From G942493275 sp942493275 (GTDB taxonomy: Bacteria > Actinomycetota > Coriobacteriia > Anaerosomatales > PHET01): 64,000 bases of DNA. Positions 16,653 to 25,662 of the stretch are shown piece after piece. Location of the stretch: NCBI GenBank assembly GCA_942493275.1, contig OW818687.1:1178001-1242000 (forward strand), given 5' to 3'. The notes beneath the pieces were generated by a model. That model was given only the letters and a program-made list of their open reading frames with translations. It did no database searches and had not been told where the DNA came from. Position numbers and translations under genes: made by a program. Every line of letters starts with the position of its first letter. Position 1 is the stretch's first letter.

Positions 16653-16690
16653 TGCCGTTCTCGCAAAGGTCCGCTCACGAACGGTGGATT

Positions 16691-16739
16691 CGGTGGATAA
16701 GCAGAGTCACCGCAGATAGCGGGGCTGTGTTATCCACCG
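16691..16739. repeat. Inverted repeat with DnaA-box-like arms upstream of dnaB
   Basis: CGGTGGATAA (16691-16700) and TTATCCACCG (16730-16739) are a perfect 10-bp inverted repeat 29 nt apart. The TTATCCAC core differs from the DnaA box consensus TTATNCACA only at the last base. A further CGGTGGATT lies directly before it (16682-16690). Confidence 0.5.
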
Positions 16740-16829
16740 TCGCCTGTGGAACCTTCGCGGGCGCCCCGCCAACGTCAGAGCCTCCCGCTATCATCGGCCC
16801 CAGGCCTCAACGTGTTTGGAGATCCGGGA

Positions 16830-18209
16830 ATGGCAGACGGCATCGAGACTGAGTTCAGGGCGGCGCGCGCCACAGGCGGCCGCGTGCTTCCGCACAACCT
16901 CGAAGCCGAGCAGGCACTGCTCGGCGCGATGCTGCTGTCCAGCGACGTCACGGAGAGCGCGCTTGGCGCCGTCATCGAAGAGGACTTCTCCCGGCCCGCC
17001 CACAGCGTGATCTTCAAGGCGATGAGCGACCTGTACTCGCGCTCCGTGCCGATCGATCACCTTTCGGTCGCGGACAGGCTCGAGACCACCGACATGCTCG
17101 AGTCCGCCGGTGGCAAGGCCTACCTCATCGACCTGTCCGGCTCGGTGCCCACCACCGCGAACTGGGCGCGTTACGCCGAGATCGTGAAGCGCACCTCGAT
17201 GCTGCGCCAGCTCATTCGTGCAGCCACCGACATCGAGGCGATGGGTTATGACGCCCCCGATGATCTCGATGCCGTGGTCGAAGAGGCCGAGCGCCGCATC
17301 TTCCAGGTCACCAACACGCGCGTCGCAAGCAACTTCCGAGAGATCAACGAGCTGCTCAAGATCTCGTTCGCGCAGCTCGAGGAGCTCTTCGAGCGCAAGG
17401 AGCACGTCACCGGCGTGCCCACCGGCTTCGAGCATCTCGACAAGCTGCTCGCCGGAATGCACGCGGGCGACCTGCTGATCCTCGCAGCCCGCCCGTCGGT
17501 GGGAAAGACAGCCTTCGCCCTCAACGTCGCGGTCAACGCCGCCAAGAAGGGCACCTCGGTCGCGATCTTCTCGCTCGAGATGGGTGCCGAGCAGCTCATC
17601 CAGCGCGTGCTGTGCTCGGAGGCGCGAATCAGCCTTCAGGACGTGCGCACCGGCTACCTCAAGGACTCCGACTGGCACGCCATCCACAACGCGATGGGCA
17701 AGCTCGCCAACCTCGAGTTCTGGGTGGACGACACGCCGTCGATCTCGATTCTGGAGGTCCGCGCCAAGGCCCGACGCCAGTTGCGCAACAAGGAGAAGGG
17801 CCTCATCATCGTCGACTACCTGCAGCTCATGCAGCCGCAGAACCGGCGCACTGAGAACCGGCAGGTCGAGATCGCCGAGATCAGCCGAGGCCTCAAGATC
17901 CTCGCCAAGGAGCTCAAGGTCCCGGTCATCGCGCTCTCGCAGCTTTCGCGTGAGGTCGAGAAGCGCGCCGGCAAGCGGCCTCAGCTCTCCGACCTGCGTG
18001 AGTCCGGCGCTATCGAGCAGGACGCCGACGTCGTCATGTTCCTCGACAGGAACACCGACCCCCGTGGCGAGGAAGAGGAAGGCCGGCCCGCGCGCGGCAC
18101 CGCCGAGATCATCGTGGCCAAGCACAGAAACGGTCCGCTCGACAACATCCCGCTGGTGTTCATGGAGCGCTTCACCAAGTTCACGAGTTTCACCAACCGC
18201 GAGGCATAG
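16830..18209 (+). CDS. dnaB: Replicative DNA helicase DnaB
   Basis: A 459-residue hexameric helicase of the replication fork. The N-terminal DnaG-interacting domain starts PHNLEAEQALLGAMLLS. The RecA-like motor has Walker A RPSVGKTAFAL (about residue 221), Walker B LIIVDYLQLM (about 327), the SQLSREVE motif and the SDLRESGAIEQDADVV arginine-finger region. No intein is present. ATG at 16830 is chosen because the N-terminus then matches the family; the frame is open further upstream but with poor start context. Confidence 0.96.
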   Translation: MADGIETEFRAARATGGRVLPHNLEAEQALLGAMLLSSDVTESALGAVIEEDFSRPAHSVIFKAMSDLYSRSVPIDHLSVADRLETTDMLESAGGKAYLIDLSGSVPTTANWARYAEIVKRTSMLRQLIRAATDIEAMGYDAPDDLDAVVEEAERRIFQVTNTRVASNFREINELLKISFAQLEELFERKEHVTGVPTGFEHLDKLLAGMHAGDLLILAARPSVGKTAFALNVAVNAAKKGTSVAIFSLEMGAEQLIQRVLCSEARISLQDVRTGYLKDSDWHAIHNAMGKLANLEFWVDDTPSISILEVRAKARRQLRNKEKGLIIVDYLQLMQPQNRRTENRQVEIAEISRGLKILAKELKVPVIALSQLSREVEKRAGKRPQLSDLRESGAIEQDADVVMFLDRNTDPRGEEEEGRPARGTAEIIVAKHRNGPLDNIPLVFMERFTKFTSFTNREA

Positions 18210-18219
18210 CGCCGCGCCC

Positions 18220-18513
18220 TCAGCGCCGCCCGCCGTCGCCCCGAAGCAGGGCCTGGAACTCCTTCTTGTCCCAGCCCACCATCGCCCGGTGGCCGACCTT
18301 GATGACCGGCACTCCATGCTGCCCCGTCATCGCCACCATTTCGCGACGCCCCCGCTTGTCCGAGATGATGTCGACCTCCGTGTACGGCAGGTCGTGATCC
18401 TTCAGGTATGCCTTCGCCACACGGCACCAGTGGCATGTGGATGACGTGTACACCACGATGCGCGGCGGCTTGCCCTCTGGTTTGTGCTTCTTGGCGTTGC
18501 CACTCGCACGCAT
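18220..18513 (-). CDS. Glutaredoxin-family protein (CHWC)
   Basis: A 97-residue thioredoxin-fold protein of glutaredoxin/NrdH type. The redox motif is CHWC (C27-C30), followed by a cis-proline segment GVPVIKVG and a C-terminal GWDKKEF. An N-terminal lysine-rich extension of about 15 residues precedes the fold. ATG at 18513 has AAAGGTAG upstream. It converges on dnaB with a 10-nt gap. Its reductant and partner cannot be told from sequence. Confidence 0.85.
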   Translation of the reverse strand: MRASGNAKKHKPEGKPPRIVVYTSSTCHWCRVAKAYLKDHDLPYTEVDIISDKRGRREMVAMTGQHGVPVIKVGHRAMVGWDKKEFQALLRGDGGRR

Positions 18514-18625
18514 CAATCTACCTTTCGTCGCCGCCAGAATACCACTCATCGCGAATGCTTGACACCATGGGTATGATACTTCGCGGTGCCCAAACGGGCA
18601 GCAGCCGTTCGAAAGGACCCACAGG

Positions 18626-20005
18626 GTGTCTTCCCGCTCTCGCGTCGTCGTCATCGGCGCCGGCCCCGCCGGCATCTTCGCAGCCCTCGAGCTCACGCGT
18701 CACGGCATCACCGATGTCTTGATCGTCGAGAAGGGCCACCCCATCGCCAAGCGGCGCTGCCCTGCACGCAAGACCGCGTGCGTCAGCTGCAAGACCTGCG
18801 ACATCATGACCGGCTGGGGAGGGGCAGGCGCGTTCTCGGACGGCAAGCTCACCCTCACCTCCGAGGTCGGCGGCTGGCTCCCGGACTACCTGACACCCGC
18901 CGAGATGGCCGAGCTCATCGAGTACTCGGATCGCATGTGGCTCGAGTTCGGCGCCACCGAGGAGATCCACGGGCCGGATGCCGAGACCGCCTCGAAACTC
19001 GAGCGCGAGGCGACGCTCGCGGGGATGAAGCTCGTCCCGATGAGCATCCGCCACCTGGGCACTGATCGCTCACCGCTCGTGCTCGACGCGATGCGCGTGC
19101 ACCTCGAGCAGCTCGGCGTTGCGGTTCGCACCGAGGTCGCCGCAGTCTCGATCATCGCCGAGGACGGCCGGGTCACCGGCGTAGAGCTCTCGGACGGCTC
19201 GGTGGTCGAGACCTCGCACGTGATCGCCGCACCCGGGCGTGAGGGCGCGAACTGGCTGACCGAGCAGGCCCACGCACTCGGCATCGAGCTCACCAACAAC
19301 GCGGTCGACATCGGCGTGCGCGTCGAGTGCCCGGCGCCCGTGATGGAGCGGCTGACCGACGCGCTCTACGAGGCGAAGCTGGTGTACCACACCAAGTCGT
19401 TCGGCGACGCCGTCCGCACCTTTTGCATGAACCCGTACGGCGAGGTCTCCACCGAGAGCTACGGCGACGTCATCACCGTCAATGGGCACTCGTATGCGGG
19501 CACCGATCGCCGCACCCCCAACACCAACTTCGCGATCCTTGTGAGCCAGCGGTTCACCGAGCCGTTCCGCGATCCCATCGCCTACGGCCGGTCGATCGCC
19601 AAGCTCGCGAACCTGCTCGGCGACGGGATCCTCGTGCAGCGGTTCGCCGATCTGAAGGCGGGTCGTCGCTCGACGCCCGAGCGCATGGCCCAGGCGCTCA
19701 TCGAGCCGACGCTCGCACACGCGACGCCGGGCGACCTCGCCTGCGTGCTCCCGTATCGCCACCTGACCGACATCGTGGAGTTCATCGAGGCGCTGGACAC
19801 GCTGGCGCCGGGCCTCGCCGGTCCCAACACCTTCATGTACGGCGTCGAGGTGAAGTTCTACTCGTCGCGACTCTCGGTGGGGAACGACCTGCAGACGTCG
19901 GTGGCGGGCCTCTACGCGATTGGCGACGGCGCGGGCATCACTCGCGGGCTGGTGCAGGCGGGGATCAGCGGCGTGGTCGCAGCGCGGGGTGTGGCGGCCA
20001 GCTAA
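18626..20005 (+). CDS. FAD-dependent dehydrogenase (COG2509-like)
   Basis: A 459-residue flavoprotein. The N-terminal Rossmann motif is VVVIGAGPAGIFAALEL (residues 7-23), followed by VEKG. A cluster of four cysteines in 16 residues (CPARKTACVSCKTC) precedes GWGGAGAFSDGKLTL, the signature of the uncharacterised COG2509 family. The C-terminal FAD segment GLYAIGDGAG closes the fold. The cysteines could form a metal or disulfide centre; this is inference. GTG at 18626. The 3' end overlaps the convergent TetR gene by 4 nt. Confidence 0.82.
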   Translation: MSSRSRVVVIGAGPAGIFAALELTRHGITDVLIVEKGHPIAKRRCPARKTACVSCKTCDIMTGWGGAGAFSDGKLTLTSEVGGWLPDYLTPAEMAELIEYSDRMWLEFGATEEIHGPDAETASKLEREATLAGMKLVPMSIRHLGTDRSPLVLDAMRVHLEQLGVAVRTEVAAVSIIAEDGRVTGVELSDGSVVETSHVIAAPGREGANWLTEQAHALGIELTNNAVDIGVRVECPAPVMERLTDALYEAKLVYHTKSFGDAVRTFCMNPYGEVSTESYGDVITVNGHSYAGTDRRTPNTNFAILVSQRFTEPFRDPIAYGRSIAKLANLLGDGILVQRFADLKAGRRSTPERMAQALIEPTLAHATPGDLACVLPYRHLTDIVEFIEALDTLAPGLAGPNTFMYGVEVKFYSSRLSVGNDLQTSVAGLYAIGDGAGITRGLVQAGISGVVAARGVAAS

Positions 20006-20625
20006 GCCGCCGCCTCCCACCCCATCACCCTGAGCACCGCGTCCGCGATCGCCTCATCCGAGTCGCCGCCGAGCACGTACGAAGTCACCATGTGCCCCAC
20101 GAACAGCGACATCATCCCGCGCACCCGGCCGTCGCGCGTGGCGTCGGCATCTGCGACTCCAAGCGCGGCGTCGAGCTCAGCGGCCTTCTCGGTGAGGCGC
20201 TCCCGCAGGGGGAGGACGAGCGCGGCGCGGTACTCGGCGAGGAACTCCGGGTTGCGGCTGACCTCGGTGAGCAGCATCTTGATCACCGGCTCGTAGAAGG
20301 AGATGACGCGGCGACGGTCGGCGAAGGCGGCGATGAGTCGCGGGCGGATCGTCTCGGCGGTGGTCTGGTCGATGAGCGCGAACGCCTCGCGCTTCAGGCG
20401 CCCGGCCGCGATGTGGGTGATGGCGCGAAAGATCGCCTCTTTGCCGCTGAAGTGCCGGTAGAGCGCGGGCTCGCTCACGCCCACCCGCCCCGCGATCTCG
20501 CGCATCGACCCGCCGCCGTAGCCGTTCTCGGAGAAGACGGTCGCGGCAGCGTCGAGAATCTCGCCCTTGCGCCCCGGCTTCTCGGCCGAGAAGAATCCGT
20601 CGGGCCGGATGTCGTTGGCAGTCAT
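20002..20625 (-). CDS. TetR-family repressor of the efflux operon
   Basis: A 207-residue TetR protein. The helix-turn-helix occupies about residues 24-66 (ILDAAATVFSENGYGGGSM, then VGVSEPALYRHFSGKEAI); the rest is an alpha-helical ligand domain. It is the last gene of a seven-gene minus-strand operon of ABC-2 and HlyD proteins, with its ATG sharing a base with the TGA of the ATPase. A palindrome at the head of the operon (26857-26876) is a good candidate for its operator, giving an autoregulated efflux unit. Confidence 0.88.
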   Translation of the reverse strand: MTANDIRPDGFFSAEKPGRKGEILDAAATVFSENGYGGGSMREIAGRVGVSEPALYRHFSGKEAIFRAITHIAAGRLKREAFALIDQTTAETIRPRLIAAFADRRRVISFYEPVIKMLLTEVSRNPEFLAEYRAALVLPLRERLTEKAAELDAALGVADADATRDGRVRGMMSLFVGHMVTSYVLGGDSDEAIADAVLRVMGWEAAA

Positions 20626-21626
20626 CACGCTTCGACCTCCTTGGCGCGCTCCTCGGCGACGAGGTGCACGAACACATCTTCGATCGCGGGTTCGACGATC
20701 GCGCTCGCGGATACATTGAAGCCTGCATCGCGCAGCCGCTGAGCGAGCGAGTCGGCGTCTCGCGGGTCCTCGGACTCGAGGCTCGCGTGCACGAGCGCGC
20801 CGGAGAGGTAGGCCTCGCCGACGTCGGGTTGCTCGGTGAGCCAGGCGAGTGTGCGCTCGACTTCGCCCACCTCGAGCTCGACGACCATCCCGTGCATCTT
20901 GCGCGACCGGATCTGTTGCGGCGATCCCTCGGCGATGATGCGGCCTCCGTAGATGAACGCGAGCCGGCCGCAGTGCGACGCCTCGTCCATGTAGTGCGTG
21001 GTCACGAACAGCGTGATGCCGCGCTGCGACAGTTCGTAGAGGAGCTCCCAGAACTGCCGGCGCGCGAGCGGATCGACGCCGCTTGTGGGCTCGTCGAGGA
21101 AGATCAGCTCGGGTTCGTGGATGGTGGCACATCCCAGCGCCAGCCGCTGCTTCCAGCCCACCGAGAGGTTCGCGGTGAGCTCGTTTTCGCGCCCCACGAG
21201 GTCCGCCATCTCGAGTACGTAGCGGCGTCGGTCCCGAAAGCGCTCGCCCTCAATGCCGTAGACGCCGCCGTAGAAGCGCAGGTTCTCATCCACGGTCAGG
21301 TCCTCGAAGAGCGAGAACTTCTGCGACATGTAGCCGATGGAGCGCCGGACCGTCTCGGCGTCGTTCACCACGTCGGTGCCCAGCACGCGCGCGCCGCCCT
21401 CGGTGGGCCCGATGGCGCCGGTGAGCATGCGGATGGTCGTGGTCTTGCCGCTGCCGTTGGGGCCGAGGAACCCGAAGATCTCGCCGCGTGCGACGTCGAA
21501 GTCGATCGCATCGACCGCCGTGAACGACCCGAAGCGTTTGGTGAGCCCCCGGACAGATATCGCAGAGCCGGAAGCGAAGTTCGCGGCATCTTGCAGAGTG
21601 TCGACCTGTATGCGGCGCGCGTTCAT
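20625..21626 (-). CDS. ABC-2 transporter ATP-binding protein (distal copy)
   Basis: A 333-residue ATPase of the drug/ABC-2 export class. Walker A GPNGSGKTT, Q-loop YMSQKFSL, Walker B LIFLDEPTSGVDP and the switch histidine in VTTHYMDEA are present. The signature motif is degenerate (NLSVGWKQRLAL rather than LSGGQ), which is seen in some functional paired ATPases. The C-terminal domain resembles the DrrA/CcmA extension. The ATG at 21626 has GAGGAG 8 nt upstream. A second ATPase lies three genes upstream in the operon. Confidence 0.9.
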   Translation of the reverse strand: MNARRIQVDTLQDAANFASGSAISVRGLTKRFGSFTAVDAIDFDVARGEIFGFLGPNGSGKTTTIRMLTGAIGPTEGGARVLGTDVVNDAETVRRSIGYMSQKFSLFEDLTVDENLRFYGGVYGIEGERFRDRRRYVLEMADLVGRENELTANLSVGWKQRLALGCATIHEPELIFLDEPTSGVDPLARRQFWELLYELSQRGITLFVTTHYMDEASHCGRLAFIYGGRIIAEGSPQQIRSRKMHGMVVELEVGEVERTLAWLTEQPDVGEAYLSGALVHASLESEDPRDADSLAQRLRDAGFNVSASAIVEPAIEDVFVHLVAEERAKEVEA

Positions 21627-21638
21627 CGGCACATCTCC

Positions 21639-22760
21639 TCAGTCCGCCAGCCGCTTGCTGAACTTGGCCACCGCGAAGCCGAACACCAGTGCCGAGAACG
21701 CCGCCATCGCGAGCATCTCGGGCCAGAGCGCAGCCACGCCGGAGCCCTTCATGAACTCGCTGCGCAGCACCACGAGGATGTAGCGCAACGGGATGAAGTA
21801 GGTGACCGGCACGATCTCGGGCGGCATCGACTCGAGCGGGAAGATGAAGCCGGACAGCACGATGGTCGGGATCATGATGAACATCGTGGCCTGCTGAGCC
21901 TGCTGCCGCGTGTGGGAGAGCATCGAGACGATGAGACCCTGGCCGATGGCGGTGAACAGGAACAGGAACATCCCCAGCGCCACGACCCACCACGCGCCGT
22001 TGAACGGCACGCGGAACCACAGTCGGCCGACCACCGTCACCATGATGACCTGCAGGGTCGCGACCACCACGTAGGGCACGATCTTGCCGATAAGGTACTC
22101 GTCGCGGGTGATGGGCGTGACGAACATCTGCTCGAGCGTCCCGCGTTCGCGCTCGCGCACCACCGCCTGCGACATCACCGCGGTGATCACCAGCATCAGG
22201 ATGAAGGCGATGAGCCCCGGCACCATCGCGTTGACCGCGCGCAGCGTGGGGTTGAACAGCACCCGCACCCGCGCGTCGACGCCGGGACCGTCGAGCGTGA
22301 CTCCGCTCTCGTCGACCCGCCGCCGGTTCCACTCGGCAATCGTCTGCGCAGCGTACCCGCTCGCGACCGACGCGGTCTTGCTGTCCGAGCCGTCCACAAC
22401 GATTTCGACCGGCACCCCGCCGCCGCGGGCAAGGTCTGCCGAGAACCCCGCGGGCACGATGATGGCGACCTGGATCTCGCTCGTGTCCATGAGCGGGCGC
22501 AGCGCGCGCTCATCGGCAGGGTTCTCTCGGATGACGAAGTAGCCGGAGCTGCCCAGAGCGCTCGCGAGTTCGCGTGACTCGGCGGTGTGGTCGTAGTCGA
22601 CGATGGCGGTGTCGAGGTTTCGCACGTCGGAGCCGACCACGTAGCCGAACATCACCAGTTGCAGCAGCGGCATGATGAAGATGATGGGCAGCAGCAGGCG
22701 GTCCCGCGAAAGCTGCAGGACTTCCTTCCATATGAGGAGGCGAACGCGGTTCCAGGACAT
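21639..22760 (-). CDS. ABC-2 permease (YbhR/YbhS type), distal
   Basis: A 373-residue ABC-2 membrane subunit: one N-terminal helix, a large extracytoplasmic domain (about residues 45-175), then five C-terminal helices. VVRERERGTLEQMFVTPI is the conserved coupling region of this family. Its start codon directly follows the TAG of the upstream permease, so the two are made together and probably form a heterodimer. Confidence 0.9.
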   Translation of the reverse strand: MSWNRVRLLIWKEVLQLSRDRLLLPIIFIMPLLQLVMFGYVVGSDVRNLDTAIVDYDHTAESRELASALGSSGYFVIRENPADERALRPLMDTSEIQVAIIVPAGFSADLARGGGVPVEIVVDGSDSKTASVASGYAAQTIAEWNRRRVDESGVTLDGPGVDARVRVLFNPTLRAVNAMVPGLIAFILMLVITAVMSQAVVRERERGTLEQMFVTPITRDEYLIGKIVPYVVVATLQVIMVTVVGRLWFRVPFNGAWWVVALGMFLFLFTAIGQGLIVSMLSHTRQQAQQATMFIMIPTIVLSGFIFPLESMPPEIVPVTYFIPLRYILVVLRSEFMKGSGVAALWPEMLAMAAFSALVFGFAVAKFSKRLAD

Positions 22761-23897
22761 CTAAAGCTTCCTCGAATACAGGACCGAGGCCAGTGACAGA
22801 GAGACGAGCGCATACAGGCCGAGCGCGGCGACCTGCGGCCACAGCACGTCCATGCCGGCGCCCTTGAGGAACACCGCGCGCGAGACCGTGACCATGTAGC
22901 GGCCCGGGAAGGCGTAGCTGATGACCTGCAGGAACCTCGGGATGCTGTTGAGCGGAAACGCGAAGCCCGAGAGCATGAAGCCGGGCAGGAAGCTCACCAT
23001 GAGCCCCACGAAGTTCGCGACCTCGGGCGACTCGGCGCGCGAGCCCACGAGCAGCCCCAGCGCGAGCGAGCACAAGACGAACAAGAACATCGCGATCGCC
23101 AGCGTGGGGATGCTGCCGCGCAACGGGATGTCGAAGACGACCAGCGCCACAGCGGTGATCGCGATCATGTCGACGAACGCGAGGATCACCCACGGCGCGA
23201 CCTTGCCCACCATCAGCTCGCCGCGTCGGATGGGGGAGACGAGCAGTTGCTCGAGCGTGCCCTCGTCCTTCTCGCGCACAAGCGTCACGGCGGTCTGCTG
23301 GATGGTGACGATCATGATGATGACCACCATGAGGCCCGGTATCAGGAAGTCCGCCGAGCGCCGCTCGGGGTTGTACCAGGTGCGCACGACCGGCACCGCC
23401 TGCCCCAGCTGCGTGGGGTCCATCCCGGAGGCGGCCGCCCACGTCACAAGCGTCTCGCGGTCGAGTTGCTCGGTGAGGGCGACCGCGTAAGCCTGCCCCA
23501 GTTGCGCGCTGTTGGGCTCGGAGCCGTCGACCAGCACCGAGACGGCGCCCTCGTCTTCTCGGAGGCGGTCCACCTCGAAGCCGGTGTCGACGATGATGGC
23601 GACGCGCGCGGAGTTGCGGTCGAACGCGTCGTCGATGGCGTCCATGCTTTCGGCGCGGCCCACCACGTGAAAGAAGCCGGAGTTCTCGAACTCGGCGACG
23701 AACGAGCGGCTGGCCGCGGTGTTATCGGCGTCGAGCACGAGGGTCGGCACGTCTCGGACGTCGAAGCTGATCGCGTAGGCGAATAGCAGCAGCTGCAGGA
23801 TCGGCATCACCAGCACCGCGATGAGCATGCGCGGGTCGCGCCGGATGTGGATGAACTCCTTGGAGGCGATCGCGACCATGCGACCCAGCGACGCCAT
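22761..23897 (-). CDS. ABC-2 permease (YbhR/YbhS type), proximal
   Basis: A 378-residue paralogue of the adjacent permease with the same layout: N-terminal helix, extracytoplasmic domain and a five-helix C-terminus. The coupling segment VREKDEGTLEQLLVSPI is conserved. The ATG at 23897 overlaps the TGA of the ATPase gene before it; a GTG lies one codon further upstream. Probable heterodimer with the neighbouring permease. Confidence 0.9.
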   Translation of the reverse strand: MASLGRMVAIASKEFIHIRRDPRMLIAVLVMPILQLLLFAYAISFDVRDVPTLVLDADNTAASRSFVAEFENSGFFHVVGRAESMDAIDDAFDRNSARVAIIVDTGFEVDRLREDEGAVSVLVDGSEPNSAQLGQAYAVALTEQLDRETLVTWAAASGMDPTQLGQAVPVVRTWYNPERRSADFLIPGLMVVIIMIVTIQQTAVTLVREKDEGTLEQLLVSPIRRGELMVGKVAPWVILAFVDMIAITAVALVVFDIPLRGSIPTLAIAMFLFVLCSLALGLLVGSRAESPEVANFVGLMVSFLPGFMLSGFAFPLNSIPRFLQVISYAFPGRYMVTVSRAVFLKGAGMDVLWPQVAALGLYALVSLSLASVLYSRKL

Positions 23898-24850
23898 CAC
23901 GACGCATCACCTCGCCTGTCGCGGTCGGCCAGGAACGCGAATGCGACCTCCATGTCCATCCGGATCCGCCGAGAAGACGCCACCGAGATGCCCTGCGCGC
24001 TCAACGCCGACTCGAGCTCGGCCTCGCTGGGGCCCGAGTGCTCGACCAGTACGCGCAGCGCTTCGCCGAACACCATGACGCCCGCGATGCCGGGCGTGGC
24101 CCGCAGCACCGCCATCGCCTCGTGCTGGCGGTCGGCGACGATCTCGACGAGCCGCCCTGGGACCCCGGCTTTGATCGCCGAGGGGGTGTCGCACAGCGGG
24201 ATGCGGCCGTTGTCCATGAACGCGACGCGCGTGCATCTCTCGGCCTCGTCCATGTAGGGAGTCGCGACCAGCACGGTGATCCCGTTGCGGTGCAGGTCGG
24301 CGATGATGCGCCAGAACTCGCGGCGCGACACGGGATCGACGCCGGTGGTGGGCTCGTCGAGCAGCAGCAGATCCGGCTCGTGCATCAGCGTGACCGCGAG
24401 CGCCAGCTTCTGCTTCATGCCTCCCGAGAGGTACTCGGCCCGGCGGTTCCCGAACTTCTCGAGCCCCGCGAACTCGAGCGCCCGGTCGGCCCGGGCGGCT
24501 CGCTCCGAGCGCGGCACGCCGCGCAACCCTGCGAAGAAGCCGACGTTCTCGCGCACGGTGAGGTCTCGGTAGAGCGAGAAGCGTTGCGACATGTAGCCGA
24601 TGCGCGGCTTCACGCGCGCGGCATCGTCGGTGATCGACGAGCCGAAGACGAGCGCGTCGCCGGTGTCTGCGCCGAGCACGGTCGCGAGCATCCGGATCAG
24701 CGTCGACTTGCCCGCGCCGTCCGGACCTACGAGCCCGAAGACCTCGCCGCGCGCGACATCGAGGTCGACCGCGTCGACGGCGACGAGATCGCCGAAGCGG
24801 TGACCGAGCGCGCGAGCTTCTATGGCGAGGTCGGACGGGCGGTCAGCCAA
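23897..24850 (-). CDS. ABC-2 transporter ATP-binding protein (proximal copy)
   Basis: A 317-residue ATPase with Walker A GPDGAGKST, Q-loop YMSQRFSL, a canonical signature LSGGMKQKLAL and Walker B LLLLDEPTTGVDP. The position of the switch histidine reads VATPYMDEA, with Pro in place of His; the sister ATPase has His there but a degenerate signature, so the two may complement each other in a heterodimer with one good site. The start is uncertain: TTG at 24850 is the first in-frame start after the HlyD stop, with only a weak GAGG about 13 nt upstream. Confidence 0.85.
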   Translation of the reverse strand: MADRPSDLAIEARALGHRFGDLVAVDAVDLDVARGEVFGLVGPDGAGKSTLIRMLATVLGADTGDALVFGSSITDDAARVKPRIGYMSQRFSLYRDLTVRENVGFFAGLRGVPRSERAARADRALEFAGLEKFGNRRAEYLSGGMKQKLALAVTLMHEPDLLLLDEPTTGVDPVSRREFWRIIADLHRNGITVLVATPYMDEAERCTRVAFMDNGRIPLCDTPSAIKAGVPGRLVEIVADRQHEAMAVLRATPGIAGVMVFGEALRVLVEHSGPSEAELESALSAQGISVASSRRIRMDMEVAFAFLADRDRRGDAS

Positions 24851-24855
24851 CGCGC

Positions 24856-25653
24856 TTACCGTGCCTCGAGGACGACGTCGACCGGCATACCCGGCTTGAG
24901 CTGCTGGGACGCCGACTCGGCGCTGTCGATGCGGATGCGGACCTCGTAGACGAGCTTGACGCGCTGGTCCTTGGTCTCGATGTTGTTGGGCGTGAACTCG
25001 GCCTCCGTGGCGATGAAGTCGACCGAGCCGGTCCACTCGCCGCCGCCGTCAGCGCTCACCGTCGCATCTTGGCCGAGGGTGACGCCGCCTATCTCGGGCT
25101 CCGGCACGTAGACGCTCACGTAGAGGTCCTCGAGGTCGGCGATGGTCGCGAGCGCCCGGCCGGGGGAGGCGATCTCGCCGGGACGCGCGGAGACCGCGGT
25201 GATGACGCCCGCGGCGGGTGCCGTTATCTGGGCGTAGTCGGCTTGGACCTTCGCCATCTTCAGCGCCGCGCGGGCCTGGTCGAGCTTGGCTTGCGCAGCG
25301 GCGATCTCGGCGCTCGACAGGTCGTCCTTCTTCGCCTGGTCGACGCCGGCCTTCGCCGCTCTCACGGCTGCCTCGGCCTGGTCGATCTGTAGCTGCAGCA
25401 CGGCATCGTCCACCGAGAACAGCAGCGCGCCCTCTGCGACCTCGGCGCCTTCGGTGGCGGTCGAGGACTCGATGCGTCCGGCGATCACGCTTGCCACCTG
25501 CGACTCCACCGCCTCGACCGTGCCGCTCAGCCGCGTCTTGCCGACGGAGCCCTGCCCGTACTGCGACCACGCCCAGTAGGCGCCGGCCGCAACGAGCGCG
25601 ACCACCAGGACCACGATCGGGATTCTCTTGCGTGCATCAGCGTGTCCAGCCAT
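24856..25653 (-). CDS. HlyD-family periplasmic-adaptor-like protein
   Basis: A 265-residue membrane-fusion-type protein: N-terminal anchor helix (about 11-29), a lipoyl half (GTVEAVESQVASVIAGRI), a coiled-coil hairpin (about 85-140, many Ala, Gln and Lys), the second lipoyl half (ITAPAAGVITAVSARPGE) and a beta-barrel. It matches the YbhG type that accompanies YbhFSR exporters. It presumably links the ABC-2 permeases to the wall or envelope. Start ATG 25653, 7 nt after the upstream lipoprotein stop. Confidence 0.87.
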   Translation of the reverse strand: MAGHADARKRIPIVVLVVALVAAGAYWAWSQYGQGSVGKTRLSGTVEAVESQVASVIAGRIESSTATEGAEVAEGALLFSVDDAVLQLQIDQAEAAVRAAKAGVDQAKKDDLSSAEIAAAQAKLDQARAALKMAKVQADYAQITAPAAGVITAVSARPGEIASPGRALATIADLEDLYVSVYVPEPEIGGVTLGQDATVSADGGGEWTGSVDFIATEAEFTPNNIETKDQRVKLVYEVRIRIDSAESASQQLKPGMPVDVVLEAR

Positions 25654-25662
25654 CTTTCGCCC

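Noticed and set aside
20664..22577. A 637-codon plus-strand frame opposite the ABC operon
   Set aside because: His/Glu/Arg-rich without any domain; antisense to clear ATPase and permease genes.
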